Below, piece after piece: positions 9,200 through 19,760 of a stretch of 64,000 nucleotides of DNA (position 1 is its first letter; each line of letters begins with the position of its first letter). Made by a program: the position numbers and the translations under genes. A model generated the notes under the pieces. It did not search any database, was not told the DNA's origin, and saw nothing but the letters and a program-made list of their open reading frames with translations. The DNA is from Pseudoalteromonas sp. A601 (GTDB lineage: Bacteria; Pseudomonadota; Gammaproteobacteria; Enterobacterales; Alteromonadaceae): assembly GCF_002165575.1 (NCBI RefSeq), contig NZ_MXQF01000011.1, positions 62,001-126,000 of the forward strand, read 5' to 3'.

Positions 9200-9865
9200 C
9201 TACCAAGGAAGTGTTTCGCCATTTGAATGCCAAAAGCCACCACTGTTTTGAAGGTTAAGTTCATCTATGCGTTTAGTTAAGCGCTCTGCCGCTTGCTCTG
9301 GTGAAATATCGCCAGCAAAATTAACCATTTGAGTTTGTACAAAGCCTGGATGAAATAATCCCACTGCAATTTTTTTACCTTTAAGTTCATGCGCTAAACT
9401 CACCGATGCTGCATTTAACGCCGCTTTAGACATACGGTAGCCAATGTAGCCACCAGAACCATTATCTGCAATAGAGCCCATACGGCTGGTGATCATCGCC
9501 ACTTTAGCGTCTATACCTAAACTATGGATCAATGCATGGGTAACACGGATTGGTGCCACGGCGTTCACGGCGAGCTGTTGGTTTATTGCAGCAAAATCCA
9601 TATCAGCCATACTTTCGTAACTAAATACGCCCGCATTATTGATAAGTAGGTCAATTTTATAACCATGTAATTGACTTTGTAGGGCGACAATATCACCTTC
9701 ATTAGCAACGTCAATATTGCTGATAATAGTTACACCAAGTGCCTTTAGTTCTTCACTTACTTGGCGAACAACAGCTGTAACATGATAGCCTGCTGCTTGG
9801 TATTGTTGACATAAATTTAAGCCTATCCCTCTATTTGCGCCTGTAATAACCACGTGCTTAGTCAT
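9200..9865 (-). CDS. Short-chain dehydrogenase/reductase
   Basis: 221 residues. The N-terminal VVITGANRGIGLNL is the TGxxxGIG dinucleotide-binding loop of a classical SDR, and LINNAGVF is the NNAG motif. The catalytic Ser lies in MITSRMGSIAD and the Tyr-Lys pair in YIGYRMSKAALN (YxxxK). Length and the phrase GLFHPGFVQTQM place it with the compact C-factor-like SDRs. It is a cytosolic NAD(P)-dependent oxidoreductase; the substrate cannot be told. It lies downstream of the VOC gene but a terminator separates them. Confidence 0.85.
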   Translation of the reverse strand: MTKHVVITGANRGIGLNLCQQYQAAGYHVTAVVRQVSEELKALGVTIISNIDVANEGDIVALQSQLHGYKIDLLINNAGVFSYESMADMDFAAINQQLAVNAVAPIRVTHALIHSLGIDAKVAMITSRMGSIADNGSGGYIGYRMSKAALNAASVSLAHELKGKKIAVGLFHPGFVQTQMVNFAGDISPEQAAERLTKRIDELNLQNSGGFWHSNGETLPW

Positions 9866-9913
9866 AAATTAGTCCCAGAAAATAATGATAATGATGAACT
9901 TGGGGCAAACAAA

Positions 9914-9938
9914 AATAAAAAAAGCGCCGCAGCGCTTA
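9914..9938 (-). terminator. Intrinsic terminator after the VOC gene
   Basis: AAGCGC (9922-9927) and GCGCTT (9932-9937) flank a CGCA loop. On the minus strand the stem is followed by a run of seven T. It ends transcription of the gene at 9971. Confidence 0.8.
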
Positions 9939-9970
9939 TTTGGATAAATTTATAAAAAATCATGCTCAAA

Positions 9971-10777
9971 TTAGCCGCATTTAACGTCACCCATTGCTGA
10001 AGTCATGATTGAAAATACCGCACCTTGCGGATCAGTGATTACACTGAAACGACCAACTTCAGGAACATCTGTAGGTGGCACACACACTTCGCCACCGAGT
10101 TGCTGTGCTTTGCTAGCAGACTCATCGCAATCTGCAACGGCTAAATAAATCATCCAATGTGCAGGGATGTCTTCAGGCCACTCTTGGGTCATTTGAATCA
10201 TACCTGCAACCGGCTCGCCGGCTACTTTAAACAAAGTGTAGTCCATACCTTCCATTGGCTTAATTTCACTTTCCCAACCTAATAACTGACAGTAAAAGTC
10301 ACCGCTTTTTGCACTATCTCGACTTGCTAACTCATGCCAATAAGGTGTGTTTAGCTCACCTAAGCGCTGACACCCTTTATGTTGCTTACCTTGCCACAAT
10401 GCAAATAGAGCGCCGCCGGGCTCATTGAGTAAAACCATTCGCCCAGCATCCATTACATCATGTGGGCCTGCAATAACTTCAGCGCCAAGTTGCTTGGCTT
10501 TTTCAGCTACACTATCAATGTCTTCAACCGCAATATAAGCTAACCAATGACTGGGGATACCAGAACTTTTTTGATCATCAGGCATTTGGTACATTGCTGC
10601 AATATCATCGCCTTGCTTTTGCAACATGGTGTAATATAAATCATCACCAATTGGCTGATCGTCGCTATCCCAGTTAAATAACTCAGTGTAAAAACGCTTA
10701 CCTTCCGCCCAATTGTGCGTGCATAACTCTGACCAGCAAAACACGCCGTGAGGGTGATTTTTGTTGTGTGTGCTCAT
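9971..10777 (-). CDS. Two-domain VOC family protein
   Basis: 268 residues forming two tandem vicinal-oxygen-chelate units. The first starts GVFCWSELCTHNWAEGKRFY and the second YWHELASRDSAKSGDFYCQL, each the opening strand and helix of a glyoxalase/bleomycin-resistance fold; each ends with a DPQGAVFS- or EPGGALFA-type strand. Related two-domain proteins include the hydroxylase-like CFP32/Rv0577 group. Metal ligands are not certain and no reaction can be assigned. The protein is cytosolic. Confidence 0.75.
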   Translation of the reverse strand: MSTHNKNHPHGVFCWSELCTHNWAEGKRFYTELFNWDSDDQPIGDDLYYTMLQKQGDDIAAMYQMPDDQKSSGIPSHWLAYIAVEDIDSVAEKAKQLGAEVIAGPHDVMDAGRMVLLNEPGGALFALWQGKQHKGCQRLGELNTPYWHELASRDSAKSGDFYCQLLGWESEIKPMEGMDYTLFKVAGEPVAGMIQMTQEWPEDIPAHWMIYLAVADCDESASKAQQLGGEVCVPPTDVPEVGRFSVITDPQGAVFSIMTSAMGDVKCG

Positions 10778-10862
10778 GGTTCACTCATAGTTTGATGTTG
10801 ATACTTTAAAGTTAATGGATGAACACATTTTTTGCCAGTTTTAATCCTCCTAATTGGTTGGC

Positions 10863-11582
10863 TTAATGGTGGCTATGGTGATGCCCACCTTTGAGTGTTT
10901 TTCCGTTGGTATCATAAAAACCTGGAGCACTATGTTCGATAAAACCTAGGTTGATCATTTTAGCTAAAAACGGATCGCTTTCGTTATCACCAATATCAGC
11001 ATAGTCTGTGGTTTGATAGTTATCCCAAACGGCAAACTGCTGTTGCACGGTTTGCTTATCAAAACTAACCGATTGCAAAATTATTGTTTGGCTTCCTGTC
11101 GGCTTAGTAATGTGCATTGATTCAAGTAACTTTTTGTTTACAACCCATGACACTTCTATTGTCGTATCGGCTTGTTTTAAGCTGTATTTTTGTACTTTAT
11201 CGCACCCTTCTCCGCGCTCACTTTGCAGTGTCATTTTAGCCAGTAACTCATCACTGACTAATTGCTGCTTGCTACTAAAGTTCTGCTTTGCTTTTACTTC
11301 TGAGGGTTGGTATTCAATACCACGCTTATCTTGTACAAAGTAGCGAATAGGTCTAAGTTGTTGGTTACTCAACTGCTGCCAAACTTCAACTAGTTGCTCA
11401 TCTTGTTGAGCCGCTTGAGAGAGTGTTCGCCACAAAGTAAATTGCTGCGTGTGGACAGCTGTGTCAACCTCATGTTGTTGGCTTACTTTATAACTCGCTT
11501 GCATATATTGGCTATCGATTGTGCATTGTGCAGCACTGGCTAATGGGCTTAATAGCGCCAAAGACAAAATTACTAATTTCAC
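10863..11582 (-). CDS. Exported hypothetical protein with histidine-rich tail
   Basis: 239 residues. MKLVILSLALLSPLASAAQC is a signal peptide with cleavage near AA-QC. The mature protein has two cysteines (QCTIDS and GEGCDKVQ) that may form a disulfide. The extreme C-terminus GGHHHSHH is a natural His cluster, as in periplasmic metal-binding proteins. I do not recognise the family. It is likely a periplasmic protein possibly binding Zn, Cu or Ni. It is downstream of the phosphatase pair but separated by a terminator. Confidence 0.6.
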   Translation of the reverse strand: MKLVILSLALLSPLASAAQCTIDSQYMQASYKVSQQHEVDTAVHTQQFTLWRTLSQAAQQDEQLVEVWQQLSNQQLRPIRYFVQDKRGIEYQPSEVKAKQNFSSKQQLVSDELLAKMTLQSERGEGCDKVQKYSLKQADTTIEVSWVVNKKLLESMHITKPTGSQTIILQSVSFDKQTVQQQFAVWDNYQTTDYADIGDNESDPFLAKMINLGFIEHSAPGFYDTNGKTLKGGHHHSHH

Positions 11583-11647
11583 GGGGTTCTCTTTTTCAAT
11601 TAGATAATGCTAATACTGTATAGCGTTGATTTGGCAGATTTATGACA

Positions 11648-11673
11648 AAGAGCAACTCGGGCGAGTTGCTCTT
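11648..11673 (-). terminator. Intrinsic terminator after the phosphatase pair
   Basis: An 11-bp perfect stem AAGAGCAACTC (11648-11658) / GAGTTGCTCTT (11663-11673) with a four-base loop, just past the leftward phosphatase stop. Confidence 0.8.
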
Positions 11674-11693
11674 AAAGTTATTATTAGTGTCGT

Positions 11694-13490
11694 TTAGTTT
11701 GCTAGCTTTGCATCGGCATTTTTAACAAGGTCAGCCGCGTAGTCCATAACATGGAACAAGTAGCTTTGCTCGTTAGTACCGGTAACAAGGTGAGCACCAG
11801 GACCAATTGCATACACACCCACATCTTCACCAGCGTGAGTTTCAGAACCCAGTGGTACAGCGGCTTCTTGATGGAAGCCAGCACTTGTTGTATCTACTGC
11901 GGTTAGGTCGTAACGACCCACAGCAGGGGCTTCAAGATAAGCAGCATCAGCGTTGGTTTCGTCACCTAAATTTCTAAAACCTAGGCCATTAGCATAACCA
12001 ACTGTAGTATATGGCATGCCATCTGCTGCCAGGCTTGGCTCTTCACTGCCAACTGCAACCACTTTACCTAAAATTGGATTACCGCGTTTAGGGTATCCAG
12101 CAATAGTAAATACATGGCTGTGATCTGCAGTAACAATGATTAAGGTATCTTCGATACTGGTTTTATCCATAGCTACCTGAACAGCTTTTGACAATTCAAT
12201 GGTGTCATTTAACGCATTGTAAGCATTCCCTGCATGGTGCGCGTGGTCAATACGACCCGACTCCACAGTTAAGAAAAAGCCTTTGTCGTTATTGTCTAAC
12301 ACGTCAATAGCCTTAGCAGTCATTTCTGATAATGATGGTTCACCTGCAATGTCATTACCGCGGTCAGCTTCATATTGCATGTGAGATTCATTGAATAAAC
12401 CAAATACTTGTGTCGCGGTTTCTGTGTCTAGGTTATTAAATCCAGCTTGGTCCATTACGTATTGACCGGTTGGATATTTAGCTTGCCATTCTGTGATTAG
12501 ATTACGCTCATCGGTGCGGTCGCCTTCGACGGCACTTACAGCATCTGCTGAGTTAAACGCTGCATCTTTAGGTAAAAAATGACGACGACCACCACCCATT
12601 ACAACCTCAAGGCCGTCTACATCAACACCTGCAAAACGTGCTTCTAAGTTTGCTTCAAAGTTAACAAGCTGCGAAGCGATGTCTTCACATCCACCTGTTA
12701 CGGCATCTTCAGGCATATCGGATACATCTTCCCAGTTACGGTCTGCAGATTTTGCATATGTCGCTGCAGGTGTTGCATGGGTGATGCGAGCAGTCGATAC
12801 TATGCCTGTTGCTAAACCATTAATTTCAGCAAGTTCAGTCGCGGTGATAAGCTCATTACCAGCAACCGTTGAACAGTCGCCGCGTTCGATGTCTTCATCA
12901 ACACCGATAACGCCTACGTCTGTTTTAACACCCGACGTCATTGCTGTCATGGTACCTGCTGAATCCGGAGTTTGTGCATCTACATTATACGTTTTAGCAA
13001 AACCAGAGAACGGCATAGTATCGAAGCTTAATAGGTGCTCTTCACCCATTTTTCCTTCCTGTTGACCAGCAAGAATACGTGCTGCGGTTACCGTTGATAC
13101 ACCCATGCCGTCGCCAACAAACAAAATTATATTTTTTGCTTTACCTGACTCTTTGACTATCCCTGCAATGTTCTCTTGGCTAGTGGCCATTTTTACTTTT
13201 GCATCTTTAAACCATTGGTTAGTTGATAAATTAACTAGCTGCTGTGGTGTCAATGACGATGCTGGATCGTTACAGTTTAGGTTAGTCTCTAATACTTCAT
13301 CAGCATCAAGCTCACCATTACGGTTAGTATCTTCACCTTCAAGCGTCTCTGTACCACCATTAACACATTGCTGTGAACCAACAGGTAAAGTGTTATTCAC
13401 AACCAGAGTTTTATAATCGTTATCGTCATCATCCGAGCAGCCCGCAAGCGCGACTACAACAGCTAAAGATAATAGGTTTAATTTGTTCAT
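11694..13490 (-). CDS. Alkaline phosphatase, lipoprotein form
   Basis: 598 residues from MNKLNLLSLAVVVALAGCSD, a lipobox; an ATG four codons upstream overlaps the previous stop and would lengthen the signal. Residues about 30-75 carry VNGGTETLEGEDTNRNGELD and a Cys-terminated strand, resembling the Ca-loop-like DUF7151 module. The catalytic domain is PhoA-type: VGDGMGVST with the metal-binding Asp, nucleophile Ser in TPDSAGTMTAM, VESGRIDHAHHAGN, TADHSH and SETHAGEDV, the usual metal-ligand motifs. It is predicted to hydrolyse phosphomonoesters at the outer membrane. It is a tandem paralogue of the next gene upstream, whose stop is 12 bases from this start. Confidence 0.9.
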   Translation of the reverse strand: MNKLNLLSLAVVVALAGCSDDDDNDYKTLVVNNTLPVGSQQCVNGGTETLEGEDTNRNGELDADEVLETNLNCNDPASSLTPQQLVNLSTNQWFKDAKVKMATSQENIAGIVKESGKAKNIILFVGDGMGVSTVTAARILAGQQEGKMGEEHLLSFDTMPFSGFAKTYNVDAQTPDSAGTMTAMTSGVKTDVGVIGVDEDIERGDCSTVAGNELITATELAEINGLATGIVSTARITHATPAATYAKSADRNWEDVSDMPEDAVTGGCEDIASQLVNFEANLEARFAGVDVDGLEVVMGGGRRHFLPKDAAFNSADAVSAVEGDRTDERNLITEWQAKYPTGQYVMDQAGFNNLDTETATQVFGLFNESHMQYEADRGNDIAGEPSLSEMTAKAIDVLDNNDKGFFLTVESGRIDHAHHAGNAYNALNDTIELSKAVQVAMDKTSIEDTLIIVTADHSHVFTIAGYPKRGNPILGKVVAVGSEEPSLAADGMPYTTVGYANGLGFRNLGDETNADAAYLEAPAVGRYDLTAVDTTSAGFHQEAAVPLGSETHAGEDVGVYAIGPGAHLVTGTNEQSYLFHVMDYAADLVKNADAKLAN

Positions 13491-13501
13491 GTTAGCCGCC
13501 A

Positions 13502-15091
13502 TTATTGTTCAATTAATTCGAGTGCTTGATTAACCAAGTGGAAAATCACATTTTGCTCAACAACACCTTGAGCAAGTTGTGCGCCCGGTCCTTTTGCATG
13601 AAGTGAAATGTCTTCTCCGGCATGAGTTTCAGAACCAAGTGGTACTGTCACTTCTTGGTGGAAACCCGCTGAGTTAGTATCGATAGCCGATAAGTCTACT
13701 CGGCCAACGACAGGCGCTTCGCTATAAGCTGCATCCGCATCTGTTTCGTCACCTAAATCTCGATATCCTAAACCATTTGCGTAGCCTAAAGTGGTATATG
13801 GCATACCATCTGACGCAAGGCTTGGCTCTTCACTACCGACTGCAACGACTTTGCCTAAGATTGGATTACCACGTTTAGGATAGCCTGCGATAGTGAATAC
13901 ATGGCTGTGATCGGCGGTAACTAAAATAAGCGTTTCTTCTGGGTTAGTACTATCAACCGCAGCTTGAACGGCTTTAGCAAATTCAATGGTATCGTTTAAT
14001 GCGTTATAAGCATTACCTGCGTGATGCGCATGGTCGATACGTCCAGATTCAACGGTTAAGAAGAAGCCTTTTTCGTTATTATCTAGAATATCGATAGCTT
14101 TTGCTGTCATTTCAGAAAGCGAGGGCTCGCCAGCGATATCGTTTTCACGGTCTGCTTCGTATTGCATATGGGATTCGTTAAACAAGGCTAAAACTTGTTT
14201 AGTATCAGCTGATATCCCTTCAAACCCTGCTTTATCCATCACATACTGGCCATCAGGGTAGTTAGCTTGCCATTCAGCCGTTAAATCACGTTCATCAGTA
14301 CGGTCACCTTCAACAGAACTGACAGCATCAGTAGAGTTGAATGCCGCATCTTTTGGCAAGAAGTGGCGACGGCCACCGCCCATAATGACGTCAATCCCAT
14401 CAATATCAGTGCCTAAAAAGCGAGCTTCAACATTTTTTTCAAAATTAACTAGCTGTGATGCAATATCTTCACAGCCTGCTGTAACAGCACCTTCAGGCAT
14501 ATCTGATACATCTTCCCAATTACGATCTGCAGATTTTGCATAAGTAGCAGCAGGCGTTGCATGAGTAATGCGCGCGGTTGATACCACACCAGTCGCTAAA
14601 CCTTTAATTTCAGCAAGCTCAGTTGTAGTAATTAGCTCATTACCAAACACAGTAGTGCAGTCACCTCGTTCAATATTCTCATTTACCCCAATCACGCCTA
14701 CATCTGTTTTAACACCTGATGCCATTGCCGTCATGGTGCCTGCTGAATCCGGTGTTTGCGCATCAACATTGTAAGTTTTGACTTGAGCAGAATAAGGGAA
14801 CTCCTCAAAACTCAGTAAACCTTCTTCACCCAATTGGCCGTCACGTTGTCCAGCTAAGATTCGGGCAGCAGTAAGAGTAGATACCCCCATACCGTCACCC
14901 ACAAACAAGATCACATTTTTAGCTTTAGTTAGTTGTTCTTCTTGAGCCTGACTTTGCTTTTGCGCAAGAGTAGCTTGAGCACTTTCGTACCATTGGCTTT
15001 GTACTTGGCTTTGCGGTAAAACACCTGCATTCACTGTTGCAGATATTGCCAATGTAAAACCAATTGCAGTCGCAATTTTATTGATTTTCAT
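13502..15091 (-). CDS. Alkaline phosphatase, secreted form
   Basis: 529 residues with a standard signal peptide (MKINKIATAIGFTLAISATV, cleavage near NAG). It has the same catalytic motifs as the downstream paralogue: VGDGMGVST, DSAGTMTAM, VESGRIDHAHHAGN, TADHSHVFTIAG and SETHAGEDI. It lacks the lipobox and the DUF7151-like insertion. The two proteins are nearly identical over long stretches, pointing to local duplication followed by divergence of the N-terminus and thus of localisation. It is the first gene of a two-gene operon; its promoter lies in 15092-15334, where I could not make out a convincing Pho box. Confidence 0.9.
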   Translation of the reverse strand: MKINKIATAIGFTLAISATVNAGVLPQSQVQSQWYESAQATLAQKQSQAQEEQLTKAKNVILFVGDGMGVSTLTAARILAGQRDGQLGEEGLLSFEEFPYSAQVKTYNVDAQTPDSAGTMTAMASGVKTDVGVIGVNENIERGDCTTVFGNELITTTELAEIKGLATGVVSTARITHATPAATYAKSADRNWEDVSDMPEGAVTAGCEDIASQLVNFEKNVEARFLGTDIDGIDVIMGGGRRHFLPKDAAFNSTDAVSSVEGDRTDERDLTAEWQANYPDGQYVMDKAGFEGISADTKQVLALFNESHMQYEADRENDIAGEPSLSEMTAKAIDILDNNEKGFFLTVESGRIDHAHHAGNAYNALNDTIEFAKAVQAAVDSTNPEETLILVTADHSHVFTIAGYPKRGNPILGKVVAVGSEEPSLASDGMPYTTLGYANGLGYRDLGDETDADAAYSEAPVVGRVDLSAIDTNSAGFHQEVTVPLGSETHAGEDISLHAKGPGAQLAQGVVEQNVIFHLVNQALELIEQ

Positions 15092-15334
15092 TATAAATTC
15101 CGTCTCTATGTTATTAATAGAATCGTAAACCCGATAGGGTGTGAGTTAATGTGCGAGTAAATAATAAAGAGGGTTTATGACTGTAACGGTTATTTTGAAT
15201 TACAAAGAGGTTAAGAAATGATTTAAAATTTATGAAAATCAATAATTTAGATATGATATACCATCACAATATAGGTAGACGCTAATCTTGTCAAACGGAT
15301 ACCGATTAAGTTTATTTTAATTATAATAATCTAG

Positions 15335-15958
15335 TTACATAGGTAAGCGAGCACGCTCAACCACGCTGCCAGGCATTTTTTGTGCTAGCTGACTCAGTGC
15401 ACGCTCTATTTTTTTATGAGTTGCTTTGTCAGCAACCATGGCATGAAACAGCCATCGGTAGGCGTCTTCATAATCTCGAGGGCTACCAAAGCCATCGTTA
15501 AATAGTTTCACTAACCTTAATTGAGCTTTTAAATTACCTTGTGCAGAGGCTTCTCGTAGGTAAGTAATCGCCATTGCTTTATCTTTTTGTACTAAACGGC
15601 CAATATCATAATAGCGACCAAGTTGCTCTAATGCCGCAGCCAAACCTTGGTTTGCAGCTTGGCGCATATAATAAACACCGAGCTCCACATTACGATCAAC
15701 ACACACAGCATATGCCAACATATCGCCATATAAAAACTGATAAGACGGCAGTGCCATTTTATTGGCTCTGGCTTCAATATCTTGTACCAACTGGCAATCA
15801 TCTGCCTTCACGCGCGCTAAGTGAGCGTTTTTATTGATCAATGCCAACAGCTCTGTTTCAGTATACAAAGGCACAGCCGCTAAGGGCTCATCAGCTTTGA
15901 CATAACTTACAGGCAGCATTGATAACACCACTAATGAAAAACAAGACAACAAACGCAT
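15335..15958 (-). CDS. motX: Sodium-driven flagellar motor protein MotX
   Basis: 207 residues with a signal peptide (LVVLSMLPVSYVKA). Sequence phrases VKADDCQLVQDIEARA, YQFLYGDMLAYAVCVD, GVYYMRQAANQGLAAALEQL and GSPRDYEDAYRWLFHAM match Vibrio MotX as I know it, including Sel1-like repeats (about residues 80-175) and the conserved cysteines. MotX forms the periplasmic T ring with MotY around the sodium-driven PomAB stator. Its position directly downstream of purA is, to my recollection, shared with Shewanella. It could be misread as a generic Sel1 protein, but the N-terminal domain argues for MotX. Confidence 0.85.
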   Translation of the reverse strand: MRLLSCFSLVVLSMLPVSYVKADEPLAAVPLYTETELLALINKNAHLARVKADDCQLVQDIEARANKMALPSYQFLYGDMLAYAVCVDRNVELGVYYMRQAANQGLAAALEQLGRYYDIGRLVQKDKAMAITYLREASAQGNLKAQLRLVKLFNDGFGSPRDYEDAYRWLFHAMVADKATHKKIERALSQLAQKMPGSVVERARLPM

Positions 15959-16031
15959 TTAGGTCACTTTAAATTTAAAACCATCTTAATAAAGTTTATA
16001 CAAAGATCGTTCCATATTGAAATAAAGACAC

Positions 16032-16059
16032 AAAAAAAGCTGCACTAGGCAGCTTTTTT
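16032..16059 (-). terminator. Intrinsic terminator after purA
   Basis: AGCTGC (16038-16043) and GCAGCT (16049-16054) form the stem, with A-runs and T-runs on both sides. It stops leftward purA transcription before motX, although readthrough is possible. Confidence 0.85.
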
Positions 16060-16073
16060 AGTTCTAACAGTAT

Positions 16074-17408
<1,335 letters not shown>

Positions 17409-17550
17409 TTAGGACGAGATTTTACCAGAAAATGAGGGCAAAGATCACCCCGTTTAGGTTATTTTTTCTGCGTGCGATAAATACATCACCCAGAATAAAA
17501 ATTAACTGGTTGAATAACATTAAGTTATTCATAAAAATTCGTTTTACTAA

Positions 17551-17578
17551 AAGAAAAACCCTGCATACACAGGGTTTG
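17551..17578 (-). terminator. Intrinsic terminator after hflC
   Basis: AAACCCTG (17556-17563) pairs with CAGGGTTT (17570-17577). On the minus strand the stem is followed by TTCTTTTAG, about 25 bases past the hflC stop. Confidence 0.8.
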
Positions 17579-17603
17579 GATTTGATCTATATGAAAAGAA
17601 AGA

Positions 17604-18482
17604 CTACTGCGCAGCAGCCCCTTTCATATATTTAAAGAAGTCACTGTCTGGCGATAACACCATCACGTCTTGCTTGCCTTTAAAGGTCTTTTTATAAGCC
17701 TCTAATGAACGTACAAAACTAAAAAATTCAGCGTCTTTATTATAAGCATTGGCATAAATAGCAGCAGCTTGCGCGTCACCTTCACCACGTACTGAGCGTG
17801 CATTACGCTCTGCATCAGCAAGCATTACCGTGACACGACGGTCAACTTCAGCACGAATTGTTTCGGCTTTTTCTTGACCCTCAGAACGGTGCTCTTTTGC
17901 CACAGCAGTACGCTCTGCGCGCATACGTTGGTAAATTGAGTTGCTCACCTCTGATGGTAAGTTAATTTGCTTAACGCGAACATCTAGTACTTCAATGCCT
18001 AGCTCTTGCGCACTTTCAGACGCTTGAACTAACGCTTCTTCCATTAATTCACTACGCTCACCAGATACGATTTCACGAATAGTACGCGAACCAAAGTTAG
18101 TACGAAGGCCGTTATTTACTTTTTGCTTAAGCAGTGTTTCAGCGTATTGCTTGTCACCACGCGCACGTAAGTAAAACGCACTAAAGTCATTTACACGCCA
18201 CTTCACGAACGAATCAACGATTAAGTCTTTTTTCTCGCTAGTAACAAAACGATCCGGCGCACCATCTAAAGTTTGAATACGCGCATCAATACGACGTACT
18301 TGGCTAAAGAAAGGTACTTTAAACTGTAACCCTGGGTTATACACAATCGCTTTATCATCACTGTCTTTTTGTACTTTGCTAAAAAGCATTACGATTGCTT
18401 TTTGCCCTTCAGGCACCACAAATACTGACGAAAATGACAATACAACGGCAGCTAATAATAGAACTAAACTAAAGTTTTTCAT
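17604..18482 (-). CDS. hflC: FtsH modulator HflC
   Basis: 292 residues. An N-terminal membrane anchor (LVLLLAAVVLSFSSVFVV) is followed by a SPFH/band-7 domain opening PEGQKAIVMLFSKVQ and an Ala/Glu-rich helical region (EGQEKAETIRAEVDRR). HflC forms with HflK a large periplasmic cage around the inner-membrane protease FtsH, restraining access to substrates such as CII and SecY. It lies 5 bases downstream of hflK and is surely co-transcribed. Length matches the family. Confidence 0.95.
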   Translation of the reverse strand: MKNFSLVLLLAAVVLSFSSVFVVPEGQKAIVMLFSKVQKDSDDKAIVYNPGLQFKVPFFSQVRRIDARIQTLDGAPDRFVTSEKKDLIVDSFVKWRVNDFSAFYLRARGDKQYAETLLKQKVNNGLRTNFGSRTIREIVSGERSELMEEALVQASESAQELGIEVLDVRVKQINLPSEVSNSIYQRMRAERTAVAKEHRSEGQEKAETIRAEVDRRVTVMLADAERNARSVRGEGDAQAAAIYANAYNKDAEFFSFVRSLEAYKKTFKGKQDVMVLSPDSDFFKYMKGAAAQ

Positions 18483-18487
18483 TACGC

Positions 18488-19654
18488 TTATCTCCCGTCG
18501 TTAAAGCGATCAGCTGCAAAGCGGTCTGAACTTGAGTTCACAGTGCTATTGCGCGATGTGTTTATTTTGTTACGTAAGTCATTTATATCACTTGAACTTG
18601 GTAACGCTACGCGTGTAGCAGTACCTTGTTTTTCCATGATTTTATCAAGAGGTAAATACATCATGTTATTACCGCCTTTGACATCTACTAACACCTTAGA
18701 ACTGCTACCTAGCACTTCTTGCATAGTATCTATGTATAAACGTTCACGCGTTACTCTTTTAGCTGCTTGATATTCTGGTAATAGTTTCTCAAAACGAGCT
18801 ACTTCACCTTGCGCTTCTAAAATAATACGTTCGCCATAACCTTCAGCTTCTTGCGTCATACGTGTTACTTGACCACGAGCACGCGGTTCAATTTCACGGG
18901 CATACGCTTCTGCTTCACGAATAAAACGCTCTTCATCTTCTTGTGCAGCAATAGCATCATCAAATGCATCTTTAACTTCAGCCGGAGGACGAGAATCTTT
19001 AAAGTTCACGTCAGTTACAATTAAACCTAGGTTATAAGGTTCGATTATTTGATTCAGTTCATCCCATGTATTTTGACGAACTTCTTCACGACCACGCGTA
19101 AGTACTTGATCCATTTTAGAATGACCAACAACATAACGTAAAGCACTATCAAGCGCTTGTTGTAAGCTGTGATCTGCATCTGTTACGCTAAACTTGTAAA
19201 GGTGCGGGTCAATAACACGATATTGCACTTCAAACTCAACGCTTACTACGTTTTCGTCTTCAGTTAGCATAAAGCCTGATGCAGGTAGTGAACGTACCGC
19301 TTCAATATCAACTGGAATAACCGTTTCAATAAAGGTCATTTTCCAACGTAGACCTGGATCTGCAATGCGGTCATATTTACCAAACTGTAAAACAATACCA
19401 CGCTCGGCTTCTTTAACAGTGTAGATACCACTTAATGCCCATACAATTACAGCAATGATAAGCACGAACGAAAGCCCTGCTCCACCAAGTCCGCCACCAT
19501 CTTTGCCGGATTTATTACCGCCAAATAAGCCGCCAAACTTACTGCTGAACTTACGCAGCACCTCGTCTAAATCAGGTGGGCCTTGATCACGTCCGCCTTT
19601 TTTGTTCCACGGATCTTTATCATTGCCATTATTACCCGGTTCATTCCAGGCCAT
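18488..19654 (-). CDS. hflK: FtsH modulator HflK
   Basis: 388 residues. It has a Gly/Asn/Asp-rich cytosolic N-terminus (MAWNEPGNNGNDKDPWNKKG), one membrane helix (about 62-80), then the band-7 domain with VKEAERGIVLQFGKYDRIAD. A helical region with ARGQVTRMTQEAEGYGERI follows, and the tail is Ser/Asn-rich. It is the partner of HflC in the FtsH-regulating complex. It is separated from hflX by about 100 bases, so it may be read from the hfq-hflX transcript or from its own promoter. Confidence 0.95.
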   Translation of the reverse strand: MAWNEPGNNGNDKDPWNKKGGRDQGPPDLDEVLRKFSSKFGGLFGGNKSGKDGGGLGGAGLSFVLIIAVIVWALSGIYTVKEAERGIVLQFGKYDRIADPGLRWKMTFIETVIPVDIEAVRSLPASGFMLTEDENVVSVEFEVQYRVIDPHLYKFSVTDADHSLQQALDSALRYVVGHSKMDQVLTRGREEVRQNTWDELNQIIEPYNLGLIVTDVNFKDSRPPAEVKDAFDDAIAAQEDEERFIREAEAYAREIEPRARGQVTRMTQEAEGYGERIILEAQGEVARFEKLLPEYQAAKRVTRERLYIDTMQEVLGSSSKVLVDVKGGNNMMYLPLDKIMEKQGTATRVALPSSSDINDLRNKINTSRNSTVNSSSDRFAADRFNDGR

Positions 19655-19760
19655 AGCTATACTCCATTGTTATCTAAATAATTTAGGTAATTGTGTTAAA
19701 TCTACCAAATATAAGGCCATTCTCATACTAAAAACGACAATGTGTAGTAGATTTTTACTT

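Noticed and set aside
12679..13065. Long antisense ORFs in the alkaline phosphatase genes
   Set aside because: Opposite strand is a clear PhoA-type enzyme; the antisense products are Ser/Pro/Val-rich with no domain sense.
15092..15334. Possible Pho box (GTTACAGTCATAAA on the minus strand near 15176-15190) upstream of the phosphatases
   Set aside because: Only one half matches the CTGTCAT repeat pattern; the second half at the right spacing is absent.
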